Shown: piece after piece, positions 30,398 to 40,329 of the stretch
Layout of the letters: each line of letters opens with the position of its first letter
Position numbering within the stretch: position 1 is the first letter of the stretch
DNA from: a virus
DNA: 52,788 nt
IMG/VR virus record: IMGVR_UViG_3300042516_004385
Span: 1-52,788 of that record
Strand: one strand, 5' to 3'
Notes under the pieces: generated by a model
What the model was told of the DNA's origin: nothing
The model's input: only the letters and a program-made list of their open reading frames with translations
Databases searched by the model: none
Translations under genes and position numbers: made by a program

Positions 30398-31651
30398 ATG
30401 GCAACTCCTACTTTAAAAGAACTCAAGTATCGGACCTTTGATGATCTCATGACGGAGATCTATAATGACTTGCCCTCACTCAGCAGGGAAGGTCTTATTG
30501 AGCCGGCACAACTGATCAAAGTTGCACAAAGGGTAAACCAGGAACTTGGCCTTAAGATAAACAGAGTAAAAGAAACAATCCTTCAGTTGGAGTTTGGTCG
30601 TGCTAAACTTCCTGATGACTTTCATGTACTGAACCTTGCACTGTTATGTCATAACTATACTCTTCAGGAGCCAGGTCTTTTTAATGGTATACAGAACGAA
30701 ACCAGAGTTACACCTGTACAGAATCCAAACAGCATTCCTCAGCGTACTTCATGTCCTTGTTGGACAGTAGTTGCCCAGGCTGTGCAAGCAACGGTTACTT
30801 ATTGCGATGGTACCGTAGATTCTGTTTTCTTCCCTGCTAATACGGATGGTTCTCCAAAAACAACAAAGCTTTGTGCAAGTACTATAGTAAAAACAGGCGG
30901 TGGAAGTTTTAGTGCTACTACCAATTCGAATTGCTGGAACATTCCGGCTACCGGTCAATTGAGTTGTACTATTCCGGAGGACTGTGGTTGTAACACTCCT
31001 AATATAGATAGTTGTTCAGCAGTAAATACAGATCCTTGGAACCAGAATAGAGTGTACACTACTTGTGACAATACAATGCAAGTAACAGTTATCGAGTACC
31101 ATTCTAACCAGATAAGAGAATACCGGGAGTTCCAAAAGATATACATGGTGTCTTCAAAAGAGGCAAGTGCTTTTTGTATGAACACTCAGTTTAGAGATGC
31201 TCCTCACCAAGGTCATATACAGAATGGATTTATCTATGTTCCTACCATGAGAGATTATGGTCAGAGAACAGATGAGAATCTGCACAATGGTCATGGTAAG
31301 GTGTACATATCTTACATGGGTGCAATGGAAGATGAGGAAGGTAATCTTCTTGTACTGGATCATCCTAAGATCAATGAGTACTATGAATGGGCAATTAAAG
31401 CTCGTATCTTTGAGAACATGTATCTTAATGGTGAGCCGGATATTGAAAGGAGATTGGATCTTGTTAAGAGAGAACTCAAAGTAGCAAGAGCAGAGGCATT
31501 ATCAATAGCAACAATGCCTGACTTCTACGAACTGAAGAAAACTATAGAGCAGAATAGAAGAGCAATGTATCACAAGTACATGCATCCGTTTAGTTCACTT
31601 TATGCGAACACTCCGGGATGGCCATGGTCTTATAATAACGAGTATATCTAA
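30398..31651 (+). CDS. tail structural protein, tubular/adaptor candidate (417 aa)
   Basis: A 417-aa protein. The first 75 residues are helical (Phe-Asp-Asp-Leu-Met-Thr-Glu-Ile-Tyr-Asn-Asp, then Leu-Ile-Lys-Val-Ala-Gln-Arg-Val-Asn-Gln-Glu-Leu), followed by Phe-Gly-Arg-Ala-Lys-Leu-Pro-Asp-Asp-Phe. That segment is common in phage adaptor and tail-tube proteins. The middle is Cys/Thr/Ser-rich (about 115-215) and looks like an inserted beta domain. The end is helical, with Glu-Arg-Arg-Leu-Asp-Leu-Val-Lys-Arg-Glu-Leu-Lys-Val-Ala-Arg-Ala-Glu-Ala. It overlaps the nozzle gene by 1 base. It is likely a ring between the adaptor and the nozzle. Confidence 0.6.
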   Translation: MATPTLKELKYRTFDDLMTEIYNDLPSLSREGLIEPAQLIKVAQRVNQELGLKINRVKETILQLEFGRAKLPDDFHVLNLALLCHNYTLQEPGLFNGIQNETRVTPVQNPNSIPQRTSCPCWTVVAQAVQATVTYCDGTVDSVFFPANTDGSPKTTKLCASTIVKTGGGSFSATTNSNCWNIPATGQLSCTIPEDCGCNTPNIDSCSAVNTDPWNQNRVYTTCDNTMQVTVIEYHSNQIREYREFQKIYMVSSKEASAFCMNTQFRDAPHQGHIQNGFIYVPTMRDYGQRTDENLHNGHGKVYISYMGAMEDEEGNLLVLDHPKINEYYEWAIKARIFENMYLNGEPDIERRLDLVKRELKVARAEALSIATMPDFYELKKTIEQNRRAMYHKYMHPFSSLYANTPGWPWSYNNEYI

Positions 31652-34600
31652 TGGCAAAGCAAGAAGAGCAAGAAGAAAATGTTCCGCAGAAGGGTAACTC
31701 CCCAATAGTAGGAAGTACCAACACTTTTACCGGTGGTATGGTAAAGGATCCTGTTGACTTGTTCAAAAAGAGCAATACATATACTCATGCAAGAAACATG
31801 AGCACTTTCCTTCCCGATGGGCAGTTAGGAGGAAGAAGTTCTGAGTTAGCTAATATTCCTTCAGCTCTTGTACCTTACACTATTATAGGTAGTGCTTTTC
31901 TTGGTGATGGTAGTTGGATTATATTCAGTACTAACAATACTCTTTCAGAGATTGGTATCTTTTCCGAAAACAGTAACAGTTATAGTACTTTGATGAATGA
32001 TGCTGTTACAATAGTAAGTATCAATCCTATTACAGGTACTTTTTATTCAGGTCTTGGTTTTAAAACAACCAATCTTATAACAGCAGTAGCAAGAAGAGGG
32101 TATGATTGTGGCTTTGATGTGTACTGGTCAGATGGTGGTTTGAATCCGGATAGGATTTTGAATACAGCAACCTGTCCATGGACAATAGGTGCATTCCCTA
32201 CATCACCACCCAAAACAGTTCCAAACCCTTGGGTACAAAACTGCATTACCACTGCAGCATGTGTTGACTGTTACAATACTAACAAGATAGACATTGAGCA
32301 ATTGAGACTTGCTCCTTTGTTGGATGTTCCATGTATCAAACTTTCGAAATCGAAAAGTGGTGGTTTGCTACCAAATGGTTCTTATCAGGTGTGTGTTGCT
32401 TATGCTGTAAACAGTATAAAGTGTACAGACTATCTTGCTTTTTCGGATGTCTACTCAACATTTACCCATCTTAATAACGGAGGGTGTATTGATGTTACAA
32501 TAGAAGGAATAAGTGACTCTACAAAGATTCGATTTACCGAACTTGAGGTAGTTGTCATCTCTATGGTAAACCAACAGGTTCAGGCCAAGAGATTAGGGAT
32601 TTATTCTACAAACCAGGGAAAGATTACAATAGACAATATTGATCTTACTCTTCCTAATATACCAATAGAGAAGTTACCAATATCTACACCGGCTATTGTA
32701 AGCAGTGATGCAATTTTTGGTATCTCAAACTATCTTACAAGAGTTGGGCCCAAAGAGTATCCTGACTTTAACTATCAACCACTTGCTAATAAGATAGAAA
32801 CATATTGGGCTGCTGTTGAGTACCCTGAAGATTACTACCATGTAGGTGGTAATGATTACGGTATGAATGTCAGCTACCTTAGAGGTGAGGTGTATGCATT
32901 TTTTATTCGTTGGATCCGTAACACAGGTGACAAAACTGCATCTTACCATATACCTGCAAGAAGTGTTCCTACACCTGCATCTAATGCTATTGGTTTACCG
33001 GGAGGACCAAGTGTACCAGGATCAATAAGTACTGTTATGTATGGCAGGACAGGTGTGTATGTATCAAATGAAAAATATCCTGATCGTAGTCCTGCAGTTT
33101 GGACGGTTCTTTGTGGACAAAACATAATGCACCACAGGATGCCGGATCAGGCAGATGCAGGAGGAACATGGCTTTCTCACTTTAATCCACATGGTGCTCC
33201 ACCTACAGGTACACCTGGAACTATTTCTATTCTTGGTGTATACTTTGATCAGATTGCATACCCTGTTGACATAAACAATAACCCTGTTCCCGGCATTGTC
33301 GGTTATGAGATCTTAAGGGCATCACGAGACGGACATCAAAGCATTATAGCTAAGGGCATGATTAACAACATCAGAAAGGTTTCTGATAATCAAGGTAACC
33401 CTCAGTTGTTTGCAAACTATCCTTATAACGATCTGGGTAGGGATGAATTTTTAACTGAGAATTTTAGTAATGTAGTAAATGGTCAAGCAGGTAATGGTTT
33501 TGAAGTTAATGACTGTGTACCTGAGTATAACTCAAATCCTGCAATAAGTGGCTTTGATAATAACAAATGGTCATTCCACTCACCGGATACTGTATTCAAA
33601 CATCCTTATTTAGGTAAGGGTACTTTGGAAGTAGTAATGGGTTTGAATGGGCAGAGTACTGGTTTGTTTCAAACTCCGTACAGGCACCCTCAGTTTAAGG
33701 TAATGACTGACTTTGTTGGTTATCTTACTTTTATTGCAGGGGCAACATTTATTGCAATACAAGCAATACAGGCTATAACTATGGGATTAGGAGGAGATGC
33801 TCCTGATATAAAAATGGCTGCGACTGAATCACTACCAATAAGTTTTCCTATACTTGCAAACACTAGTACGACTATTGCAGGTAGCACTGCACCAGGTGCA
33901 ATATCTATTGCAGCAACTGGTGCAAATATAGCAATACTTGCAGCTCTTTTTCCTATTCAATTATCTGCTTTTCAACAACAGTTACTTAATATAATTAAAG
34001 GACTTGTAAAACCTTCACAGTATGCACTTCAGTATAACTCGTGGGGATATTATAATAAACCTGTAAGTCAACCTAGAATACCTGCTGCAGTAAATGATTA
34101 TCAGTACATTAAAGACCAAATGCAATCATTTGCTGGTTATACTGTAAATAATCTTTACAGGAATGACTACGTGATAATGAATACTGATCAGGTAATTCCA
34201 CCTTTTCCTTTTGGAGATATTCAAAGTAGATTCAGAATTTACAATTCTAGTCTGGACTCAGATGATCAAATAAAACCAAATAATTGGGAAAATAGACATA
34301 TTGGTTCTTACTATGCTGCTTACAAAGTTCCTCAACTTTCTCAGTACGGTCAGATAGATAGTACTAAACAGGTACCAATAGGTTGTGCTCAACAAATTGT
34401 ATACAAAGCAGCACCTGGTACTTTACCTCCATCTCCTGTAATGTTTGGTGGTGATACATACATTAACCGGTATACAGAAAAGAACCCATTTATGTTCTTT
34501 AATGACTGGTTAGTAAATGCTCCTGATGATTTTACCTACGACTATCGTAACTACATCAATGTTCCTTATCCGATGTTCTGGATCAACAATGATGTTCTTA

Positions 34601-36459
34601 CTTATGATTTTCTTGGAAGAGTATCAAGAAATCGTAGACTAGATGGACCTCTGAACCTTTGGATTTTGGGAGGAGGTGGAGGACTCTTTTCTTTAAAAAC
34701 AGGTTATTTCTATCTTTTTAATAATGGTGTCCGTGACTTCTTTGTTGAAAGTTCTGTCAATGTTGGCTATAGGGATTGGGAAGATATGACTGCAAAAAGG
34801 TTCTATGATCCTTACGCATCTGCCAATACCTTTATTAACGAGATGTTCCGTTCTGATATTATCAAGAGCAACACTCTTTATAAATACGACTTCTCTTTAT
34901 CAAGCAACAGGTTCATCAACCAGTTTATTTCCTGGGGCCAGTGTTTAAGAAGAGACTATGATCCTATGCTGGCATACACATGCTTTGCTTACTATCCTCG
35001 TAGGGTGGCTTATTCTTTGCCACAGGAAGAGGAGCAGATGCAGGACAACTGGAGGATCTTCCTTCCCAACAACTATAAGGATTTCAATGACAGAGTATAC
35101 GTCATCAAAGATCTTCATAAGACCGGTGCAGTTTTCCTGATGGAGAATAGTTCACCAATGATGTTTGCCGGTATTGAAACAATTCCTTCAAGAAGTGGAA
35201 CTGAGTACAGCGTAGGAACAGGTGCACTGTTTAATCAAACACTACAGTCAATAAACAACATTGACGATCCTTACGAATATGGATCTTGTCAAAGTAGACA
35301 AGGTGTAGTGAATACTCCACATGGAGTGTTCTGGGTATCACAAGATACAGGTAAGATCTTTAATTTAAAAAGTGGACAACTTACAGATCTTGGTATAATG
35401 GATAACATAAGTTACCACTTGTATCACTATTTACCTTCACAGTTAACACAACAGGTTCCATCTTTTCCATTAAAGGATAATCCTGTAAGTGGTGTAGGTT
35501 GTCAACTTGTTTACGATAGTAGTCATGAAATTCTTTATATCTGTAAAAAAGACTATGGTGTTCGTCCGAATGCTGCCAATTATTACAATGGTCAATGGTA
35601 TGTCGGCCCATGTCCTCCAGGAACTGCTCCTGCCGGGACTGATCCTGTTACAGGTAAACCCATATGTGTTGCATGTTTAGATGGTACACCTTGTCCTGGT
35701 GTAAAGGTAACATTTGGAGATCCAAGGTATTTTGATGATGCAAGTTGGACACTCTCGTTTGATTGTGTAACAAAAACTTTTGTTAGCTGGCACGACTGGC
35801 ATCCTTCTCATGTAATACCATCTAAGATAGGATTCTTTACTGCAAATGGTCTGTCCGGAAGATTGTGGAGACATAACTTTGATAATCAGTCATTTGCAAA
35901 CTTTTATGGAGTAGATTATCCTGTAGAGATAGAATACTATACTAATACCCAGGTAACAGAAACTGTTTTACAAAGTGTCGAGTGGTTGCTTGAAAGCTAC
36001 CAGTATGCACCTAATGGTACGGATAAGTTTCTGAACTACGATGAGAACTTTGATCAGGTAATGATCTATAACAGAGAACAGAACAGTACTCTTCAGAACA
36101 TGTTCCTCAAACCTTGGAATGATCCTTATGCTGCATTGAGCTATCCGAACTTCTCCGGCCCTACAAGGCAGGTTCTGTATCAGAAGGTAGAGAATAAGTA
36201 CAGACTGAATGACTTCTACGATTATACAAAAGATAGAGGACAATTCTTTGTAACTTCGAATATCCCAATGATTACAACGGATCCTAATGGTTATACCTTT
36301 AGTACCAATACACCTTACTTTGATCTTTCAAAACCATGGAACCAACTTAAGAGAATGAGGTTTATGGGTACAAGGATCTTTATGAGGAAAAGGAACCTGG
36401 GTAAGAATAGTTTAACAATCAGGTATGCAAATACTAAAAACCAATATTCACCACGATGA
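31651..36459 (+). CDS. tail nozzle ('muzzle') protein, 1602 aa
   Basis: A 1602-aa protein whose N-terminus carries Asn-Thr-Phe-Thr-Gly-Gly-Met-Val-Lys-Asp and Asn-Thr-Tyr-Thr-His-Ala-Arg-Asn-Met (about 24-51). I recognise this pattern as the start of crAss-like muzzle proteins, comparable to the nozzle/stabilisation proteins (gp10/gp12-like) of podoviruses. The rest is mainly beta-structured, consistent with a propeller-like tube through which DNA passes. It has a Gly-Gly-Gly-Gly run around residue 1010, a Gly/Ala-rich hydrophobic stretch around 690-770 and a Cys-Leu-Asp-Gly-Thr-Pro-Cys block at about 1341-1347. The stretch 33.7-34.4 kb is notably A/T-rich. It is followed by a coupled short gene. 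Confidence 0.8.
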   Translation: MAKQEEQEENVPQKGNSPIVGSTNTFTGGMVKDPVDLFKKSNTYTHARNMSTFLPDGQLGGRSSELANIPSALVPYTIIGSAFLGDGSWIIFSTNNTLSEIGIFSENSNSYSTLMNDAVTIVSINPITGTFYSGLGFKTTNLITAVARRGYDCGFDVYWSDGGLNPDRILNTATCPWTIGAFPTSPPKTVPNPWVQNCITTAACVDCYNTNKIDIEQLRLAPLLDVPCIKLSKSKSGGLLPNGSYQVCVAYAVNSIKCTDYLAFSDVYSTFTHLNNGGCIDVTIEGISDSTKIRFTELEVVVISMVNQQVQAKRLGIYSTNQGKITIDNIDLTLPNIPIEKLPISTPAIVSSDAIFGISNYLTRVGPKEYPDFNYQPLANKIETYWAAVEYPEDYYHVGGNDYGMNVSYLRGEVYAFFIRWIRNTGDKTASYHIPARSVPTPASNAIGLPGGPSVPGSISTVMYGRTGVYVSNEKYPDRSPAVWTVLCGQNIMHHRMPDQADAGGTWLSHFNPHGAPPTGTPGTISILGVYFDQIAYPVDINNNPVPGIVGYEILRASRDGHQSIIAKGMINNIRKVSDNQGNPQLFANYPYNDLGRDEFLTENFSNVVNGQAGNGFEVNDCVPEYNSNPAISGFDNNKWSFHSPDTVFKHPYLGKGTLEVVMGLNGQSTGLFQTPYRHPQFKVMTDFVGYLTFIAGATFIAIQAIQAITMGLGGDAPDIKMAATESLPISFPILANTSTTIAGSTAPGAISIAATGANIAILAALFPIQLSAFQQQLLNIIKGLVKPSQYALQYNSWGYYNKPVSQPRIPAAVNDYQYIKDQMQSFAGYTVNNLYRNDYVIMNTDQVIPPFPFGDIQSRFRIYNSSLDSDDQIKPNNWENRHIGSYYAAYKVPQLSQYGQIDSTKQVPIGCAQQIVYKAAPGTLPPSPVMFGGDTYINRYTEKNPFMFFNDWLVNAPDDFTYDYRNYINVPYPMFWINNDVLTYDFLGRVSRNRRLDGPLNLWILGGGGGLFSLKTGYFYLFNNGVRDFFVESSVNVGYRDWEDMTAKRFYDPYASANTFINEMFRSDIIKSNTLYKYDFSLSSNRFINQFISWGQCLRRDYDPMLAYTCFAYYPRRVAYSLPQEEEQMQDNWRIFLPNNYKDFNDRVYVIKDLHKTGAVFLMENSSPMMFAGIETIPSRSGTEYSVGTGALFNQTLQSINNIDDPYEYGSCQSRQGVVNTPHGVFWVSQDTGKIFNLKSGQLTDLGIMDNISYHLYHYLPSQLTQQVPSFPLKDNPVSGVGCQLVYDSSHEILYICKKDYGVRPNAANYYNGQWYVGPCPPGTAPAGTDPVTGKPICVACLDGTPCPGVKVTFGDPRYFDDASWTLSFDCVTKTFVSWHDWHPSHVIPSKIGFFTANGLSGRLWRHNFDNQSFANFYGVDYPVEIEYYTNTQVTETVLQSVEWLLESYQYAPNGTDKFLNYDENFDQVMIYNREQNSTLQNMFLKPWNDPYAALSYPNFSGPTRQVLYQKVENKYRLNDFYDYTKDRGQFFVTSNIPMITTDPNGYTFSTNTPYFDLSKPWNQLKRMRFMGTRIFMRKRNLGKNSLTIRYANTKNQYSPR

Positions 36460-36560
36460 TCGAAGTCATGGTTACTATATATCGACCTGATATGATAACT
36501 ATCGAACAAGTTTTGAAGATAACTCAATACATATTACTTAACGAACAAATCGAAAATTAA
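36456..36560 (+). CDS. micro-ORF after the nozzle gene (34 aa)
   Basis: A 34-residue frame starts in an ATGA overlap with the nozzle stop and ends at TAA 36558-36560, 1 base before the next gene. The peptide is Ile/Thr/Val-rich and mostly uncharged. The coupling is gene-like, and a DNA stretch of this length would otherwise be empty, but the codons show nothing diagnostic. Role unknown. Confidence 0.4.
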   Translation: MIEVMVTIYRPDMITIEQVLKITQYILLNEQIEN

Positions 36561-36561
36561 A

Positions 36562-36999
36562 ATGCAACTAAAAAAGCCAATCTCTCCAATGTCCACAATG
36601 CCGGTGAGCATGGGAATGTCATCAGGAATGAATCCTGATATGATAATGAGCAAGTTGTTCAATATGCACACAAAGGCTCACTTCTACCATTTGCAAACTA
36701 CAAGCTTTGCCCAACACAATATGTTGAAAGGTCTGTATGAAGATCTTGAAGATAGCAAAGATGCAATCTCTGAGTACCTGTTAGGTATCCAGGCCCCTAA
36801 AAGATTTGGTGCACTTGCAACTGAAGCAGTAGAACCATTTAGTGAAGGAACTGTTGCAAAGTTTCTTGACGAAGGGTTTGGTTTTACAGTAGCACTGTGT
36901 GATTATGCAAACACTAAAGGACTGGAAGAACTGTGCAACCTTTCTTCAAACTTGCAAGGTTCATTTGCAAAAGCTAAATATCTCAATACCCTTAAATAA
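36562..36999 (+). CDS. small helical structural-region protein (145 aa)
   Basis: A 145-aa protein with a flexible Pro/Met/Ser-rich N-terminal 30 residues (repeated Met-Ser and Gly-Met). A helical core follows with His-Thr-Lys-Ala-His-Phe-Tyr-His-Leu-Gln-Thr-Thr-Ser and Asn-Met-Leu-Lys-Gly-Leu-Tyr-Glu-Asp-Leu. This core resembles four-helix-bundle proteins of the ferritin/Dps type in pattern (His and Glu on two helices, then a Phe-Leu-Asp-Glu segment), but the metal-binding positions were not established. It follows the nozzle gene and opens the cargo-like region. No function is assigned. Confidence 0.5.
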   Translation: MQLKKPISPMSTMPVSMGMSSGMNPDMIMSKLFNMHTKAHFYHLQTTSFAQHNMLKGLYEDLEDSKDAISEYLLGIQAPKRFGALATEAVEPFSEGTVAKFLDEGFGFTVALCDYANTKGLEELCNLSSNLQGSFAKAKYLNTLK

Positions 37000-37007
37000 T
37001 CTCAGAA

Positions 37008-38249
37008 ATGGGTTGGTTAAAAAAGTATCAACAAGGTGGTAAAAAAGACAAGGGTTTCTCTATTGAAGGTCGGGTAAACAAATGGTTAAACGATCCTCAG
37101 GGAAAAGCCCGTAAGGATGCTGAGAACAAATCAGGTGATGGTGACGAGGAAATTGACAACATCCGTCATGCATCTGCCGGCAGATATGCAGCAGAAGCTA
37201 TTGCCAATAAAACCGGCAATATTCCTTATGTCTCAAAACCATTAGGTGTAATTGGTGCTAACATCATGGGTCTTGGTCATGAGATTGGTACTTACGTTAC
37301 TGATCCGAGATGGACAGATAAAAACTGGAAAGTCAGCAATTTTGATAAAGCAAAAGTTATATCAAGAGAATTATTAGAAGATGCTTATAACAACTTTGCC
37401 GGTTCTGTTATAGGTGCAACAGATATGACCCCTGAGCAAAAAACAGCAAGGATAAAATATCTGTCACAAAACTATATGATACCAGATGGCTATGGTTTAC
37501 TCCATCCTTATGGAGATAACCCAACTTTTGTGGATCCTTACAGTAAGAAAAAGTACGGTGGGTACTCTACTACCGGCTACAAATCAAACTCTCCTGATAA
37601 AGATAATCCTTACAACATCATACCATCAGGAAGAATAACAATGCAGAATGTACCACATCCTGTATTGGACATTGATAACCTTGGTAACAGACAAATGATG
37701 AGGCCAGGAGGTGAGTACCAGTTCCAGGGAGATCAGGTGTTTGAGATGCCGGTTATGAAAGAAGGTGGTATTCCTGAAAGGTACAAGAACATGGGCTTTA
37801 CACATGTCGGTCAGAAAAAGGCCGGAGATGGTCAGCACAAATGGAAAGTTCTTGCAAAAAAAGGGGATAGCTACAAAGTAGTACAAGGTGGTTACAGAGG
37901 AATGCAGGATTTCAAACAGCACCACTCTGAAGAGAGGAAAGATAGATTCTGGGATCGTATGGGAGGTAGAAACTCCTCAAAGGCTAAGGATCCATTCAGT
38001 CCCCTGTACTGGCACAAAAGGTTTGGTACCTGGGAATACGGTGGACCAGTACCTTCTTCCGAGATGTATAAAGATGGTGGCATGATCAAAAGAGCAGATG
38101 GTTCCTACTCTCAAAGAGGGTTATGGGATAACATCAGGGCAAATGCCGGCTCCGGTAAAAAGCCAACCAAGGAGATGTTGCAACAGGAGAAGAAGATCAG
38201 AGCTGCTGAGAAGAAGGAATACGGAGGCTGGTTGTCCAAATATAAATAA
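37008..38249 (+). CDS. Gly-Gly-motif cargo-like protein 1 (413 aa)
   Basis: A 413-aa basic protein with repeated aromatic/Met/Lys-x-x-Gly-Gly motifs: Tyr-Gln-Gln-Gly-Gly near residue 7, Lys-Tyr-Gly-Gly at about 182, Met-Lys-Glu-Gly-Gly at about 247, Glu-Tyr-Gly-Gly at about 342, Tyr-Lys-Asp-Gly-Gly near 355, and Glu-Tyr-Gly-Gly-Trp close to the C-terminus. The stretch after residue 30 is charged, and a helical Ala-Glu-Ala-Ile-Ala-Asn segment is at about 60-65. No enzyme motif was found. It is the first of three adjacent proteins with the motif, all in the region where crAss-like phages encode proteins carried inside the virion or tail. Confidence 0.55.
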   Translation: MGWLKKYQQGGKKDKGFSIEGRVNKWLNDPQGKARKDAENKSGDGDEEIDNIRHASAGRYAAEAIANKTGNIPYVSKPLGVIGANIMGLGHEIGTYVTDPRWTDKNWKVSNFDKAKVISRELLEDAYNNFAGSVIGATDMTPEQKTARIKYLSQNYMIPDGYGLLHPYGDNPTFVDPYSKKKYGGYSTTGYKSNSPDKDNPYNIIPSGRITMQNVPHPVLDIDNLGNRQMMRPGGEYQFQGDQVFEMPVMKEGGIPERYKNMGFTHVGQKKAGDGQHKWKVLAKKGDSYKVVQGGYRGMQDFKQHHSEERKDRFWDRMGGRNSSKAKDPFSPLYWHKRFGTWEYGGPVPSSEMYKDGGMIKRADGSYSQRGLWDNIRANAGSGKKPTKEMLQQEKKIRAAEKKEYGGWLSKYK

Positions 38250-38305
38250 GGAAAAGTCACGGAAATTGAGTAAATTTATTATAGATAATACTAAAACAAT
38301 ACACA

Positions 38306-40318
38306 ATGCATAAGTTCATGAAAATGGCCGGCTGTAATACCGAAGAGGAGTTTTACCAAAAGTACCCCTCTGAGAAGGATTTCTTTGCAGCGTATCCTCA
38401 TATGAAAGGTAATCAAACAATGAAAATGGGAGGAGCTGCTTCTGGTCACCCGGGTTCTTACTGGAATGGAGATCAGTGGGTATCATCTGCCGGTGACTCA
38501 GGAACATATGCCAATGGTGTATATTACGCTACAGGTGGTCCGGTCTTTATGCCGGGAGGTAGTGCACCTATTTTCGGAATGGGTGGGGCTGCATCTTTTA
38601 ACATAAGCAACAATGAATACCCTACTCCTTTTGCAATGGCACCGGGAACAGGTAGAGGTGGAGGATATCTTCAGGACCTTCCTACACACATGGCACATGG
38701 TGGCCCAATCCCGGGAGCTGAGATAGTGGATCCTTTTGCTATGTACCCAGGTACCGGCAAAGGTGGTGGTATGTTACAAGACTTACCTGTAGAGATGAAG
38801 AAAGGAGGGATCCATATTGCACCATCAAAGAGAGGAACCTTTACAGCAGCAGCTACAAAACACGGAAAGAGTGTACAAGCTTTTGCTTCCCAGGTGCTGG
38901 CCAACAAAGAGAACTACTCTCCGGCCATGGTAAAGAAAGCAAACTTTGCAAGGAATGCTGCCAAGTGGAAACATGAGTATGGTGGAATGTATCAAGATGG
39001 TGGTCCGTTATTACCAAATAACCCATCTGGTTATGTTGATAGTGTTATAAATGCTAATCAAGAAAGTCCTTTTTATAAAGATCTTAAAGCAGGAAGAGTT
39101 CCTAAAAATGTAGATTTTTTTCAAAATGATAATTCTCATGAATGGGATAGAAAAGTAGAAGATCTTAATAACCCTTATGTAGGTAACTCTACGGACTTTT
39201 TACCTCATGGTTCTTATATAGGATATAATCAATGGGGGACTGGTAGACCGGCCATGTATATGCGGATACCACAAGACCAATCTGTAAATCCTGTTAGCAG
39301 AATGTATATAGGAGCAGGACCAGATAATGTAATAAAATTTCCAAGTAAAACTGCTGCTAATATATTTCAGCAAGAGATAGAAAAAAGGATAAGTTCTGGT
39401 AAAAAAACTAAAGAGTATGGAGGATCAACAATACCAGACAACCCAGGTTTCAGAGCCCTTCCTCCTGCAGTACAGCAAAAGATAATGGACAATATGCAGA
39501 CCGGTGGCATGGTAACTGCTGATAGGGTAGTCTATGGTCCAGGTGGTCAGTATATGGAGCAGGGTGGAATGGTTAATCCATACCACCCAATGGCTAAGTT
39601 TATGAGAGGTGGTTATTATCAAAACGGTGGTCAATATAATGTAGGTCAGTATGTACCGGGTTTAGGTTACTGGAATGGATCAACTTTCCAAGCAACAAAT
39701 CCTAAGTTGTTTGCAGCAAGCAATATGGGTGAAGCAGAAGAATATCCAAGTGAAATGCCTACTGTACCGTCTCCAATGCCAAAAATGGAAAATTTTAATA
39801 AGAGTACACCTACAGAAGAAGCTGTTCAACAAACTCCAAATTCTACAACAACTAACACTACTTCTACAAACACTACAGATAATTCTCAGTCTGATTATTC
39901 AGGATGGGATAAAACAAGAGATTGGAGCAATGCTATCCTTGGTACAGGCATGGCTGCTCTTGGTGTAGCAAGTGCATTTGCTGATAGAAGAGATGCAAGA
40001 AACTTAAGAAACAAGCAGTTCAACGACAGAAGCAGTGCAAACATGTATGCTGCAGTAAATCAACCGGGAGGTAAAGGTGACTACACACAACAAGGTGTAT
40101 TCAGGCCGGATTCAATGACTCCTACTGCTGCCGGCAAATTCTATCCGGGTATGCCAGGTAGTTATAATCAAGGAATGGGAATAACAGCAAAAATGGGAGG
40201 TGTAATGAATAACTATACCTTTGCACACGGTGGTTACCATGTTGGACAGGAACTTGAACTTTCTGATGCTGAGATAGCTAACCTGAAAAGAATGGGTTAC
40301 AAATTTGATATTCTCTAA
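38306..40318 (+). CDS. Gly-Gly-motif cargo-like protein 2 (670 aa)
   Basis: A 670-aa protein packed with at least ten Met/Tyr-x-x-Gly-Gly motifs (such as Met-Lys-Met-Gly-Gly, Tyr-Ala-Thr-Gly-Gly, Met-Ala-His-Gly-Gly, Phe-Met-Arg-Gly-Gly). A short basic domain at about 169-226 contains His-Ile-Ala-Pro-Ser-Lys-Arg-Gly-Thr-Phe, Lys-Ser-Val-Gln-Ala-Phe-Ala and Asn-Phe-Ala-Arg-Asn-Ala. I recall this module from many phage proteins; its role is unclear. Two further globular modules sit between Gly-Gly motifs: an A/T-rich one (about 233-373) and a Ser/Thr-rich linker near 500-530. It probably travels in the virion or tail tip. The ATG at 38306 gives Met-His-Lys-Phe-Met-Lys. Confidence 0.58.
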   Translation: MHKFMKMAGCNTEEEFYQKYPSEKDFFAAYPHMKGNQTMKMGGAASGHPGSYWNGDQWVSSAGDSGTYANGVYYATGGPVFMPGGSAPIFGMGGAASFNISNNEYPTPFAMAPGTGRGGGYLQDLPTHMAHGGPIPGAEIVDPFAMYPGTGKGGGMLQDLPVEMKKGGIHIAPSKRGTFTAAATKHGKSVQAFASQVLANKENYSPAMVKKANFARNAAKWKHEYGGMYQDGGPLLPNNPSGYVDSVINANQESPFYKDLKAGRVPKNVDFFQNDNSHEWDRKVEDLNNPYVGNSTDFLPHGSYIGYNQWGTGRPAMYMRIPQDQSVNPVSRMYIGAGPDNVIKFPSKTAANIFQQEIEKRISSGKKTKEYGGSTIPDNPGFRALPPAVQQKIMDNMQTGGMVTADRVVYGPGGQYMEQGGMVNPYHPMAKFMRGGYYQNGGQYNVGQYVPGLGYWNGSTFQATNPKLFAASNMGEAEEYPSEMPTVPSPMPKMENFNKSTPTEEAVQQTPNSTTTNTTSTNTTDNSQSDYSGWDKTRDWSNAILGTGMAALGVASAFADRRDARNLRNKQFNDRSSANMYAAVNQPGGKGDYTQQGVFRPDSMTPTAAGKFYPGMPGSYNQGMGITAKMGGVMNNYTFAHGGYHVGQELELSDAEIANLKRMGYKFDIL

Positions 40319-40329
40319 ATTACAATATA

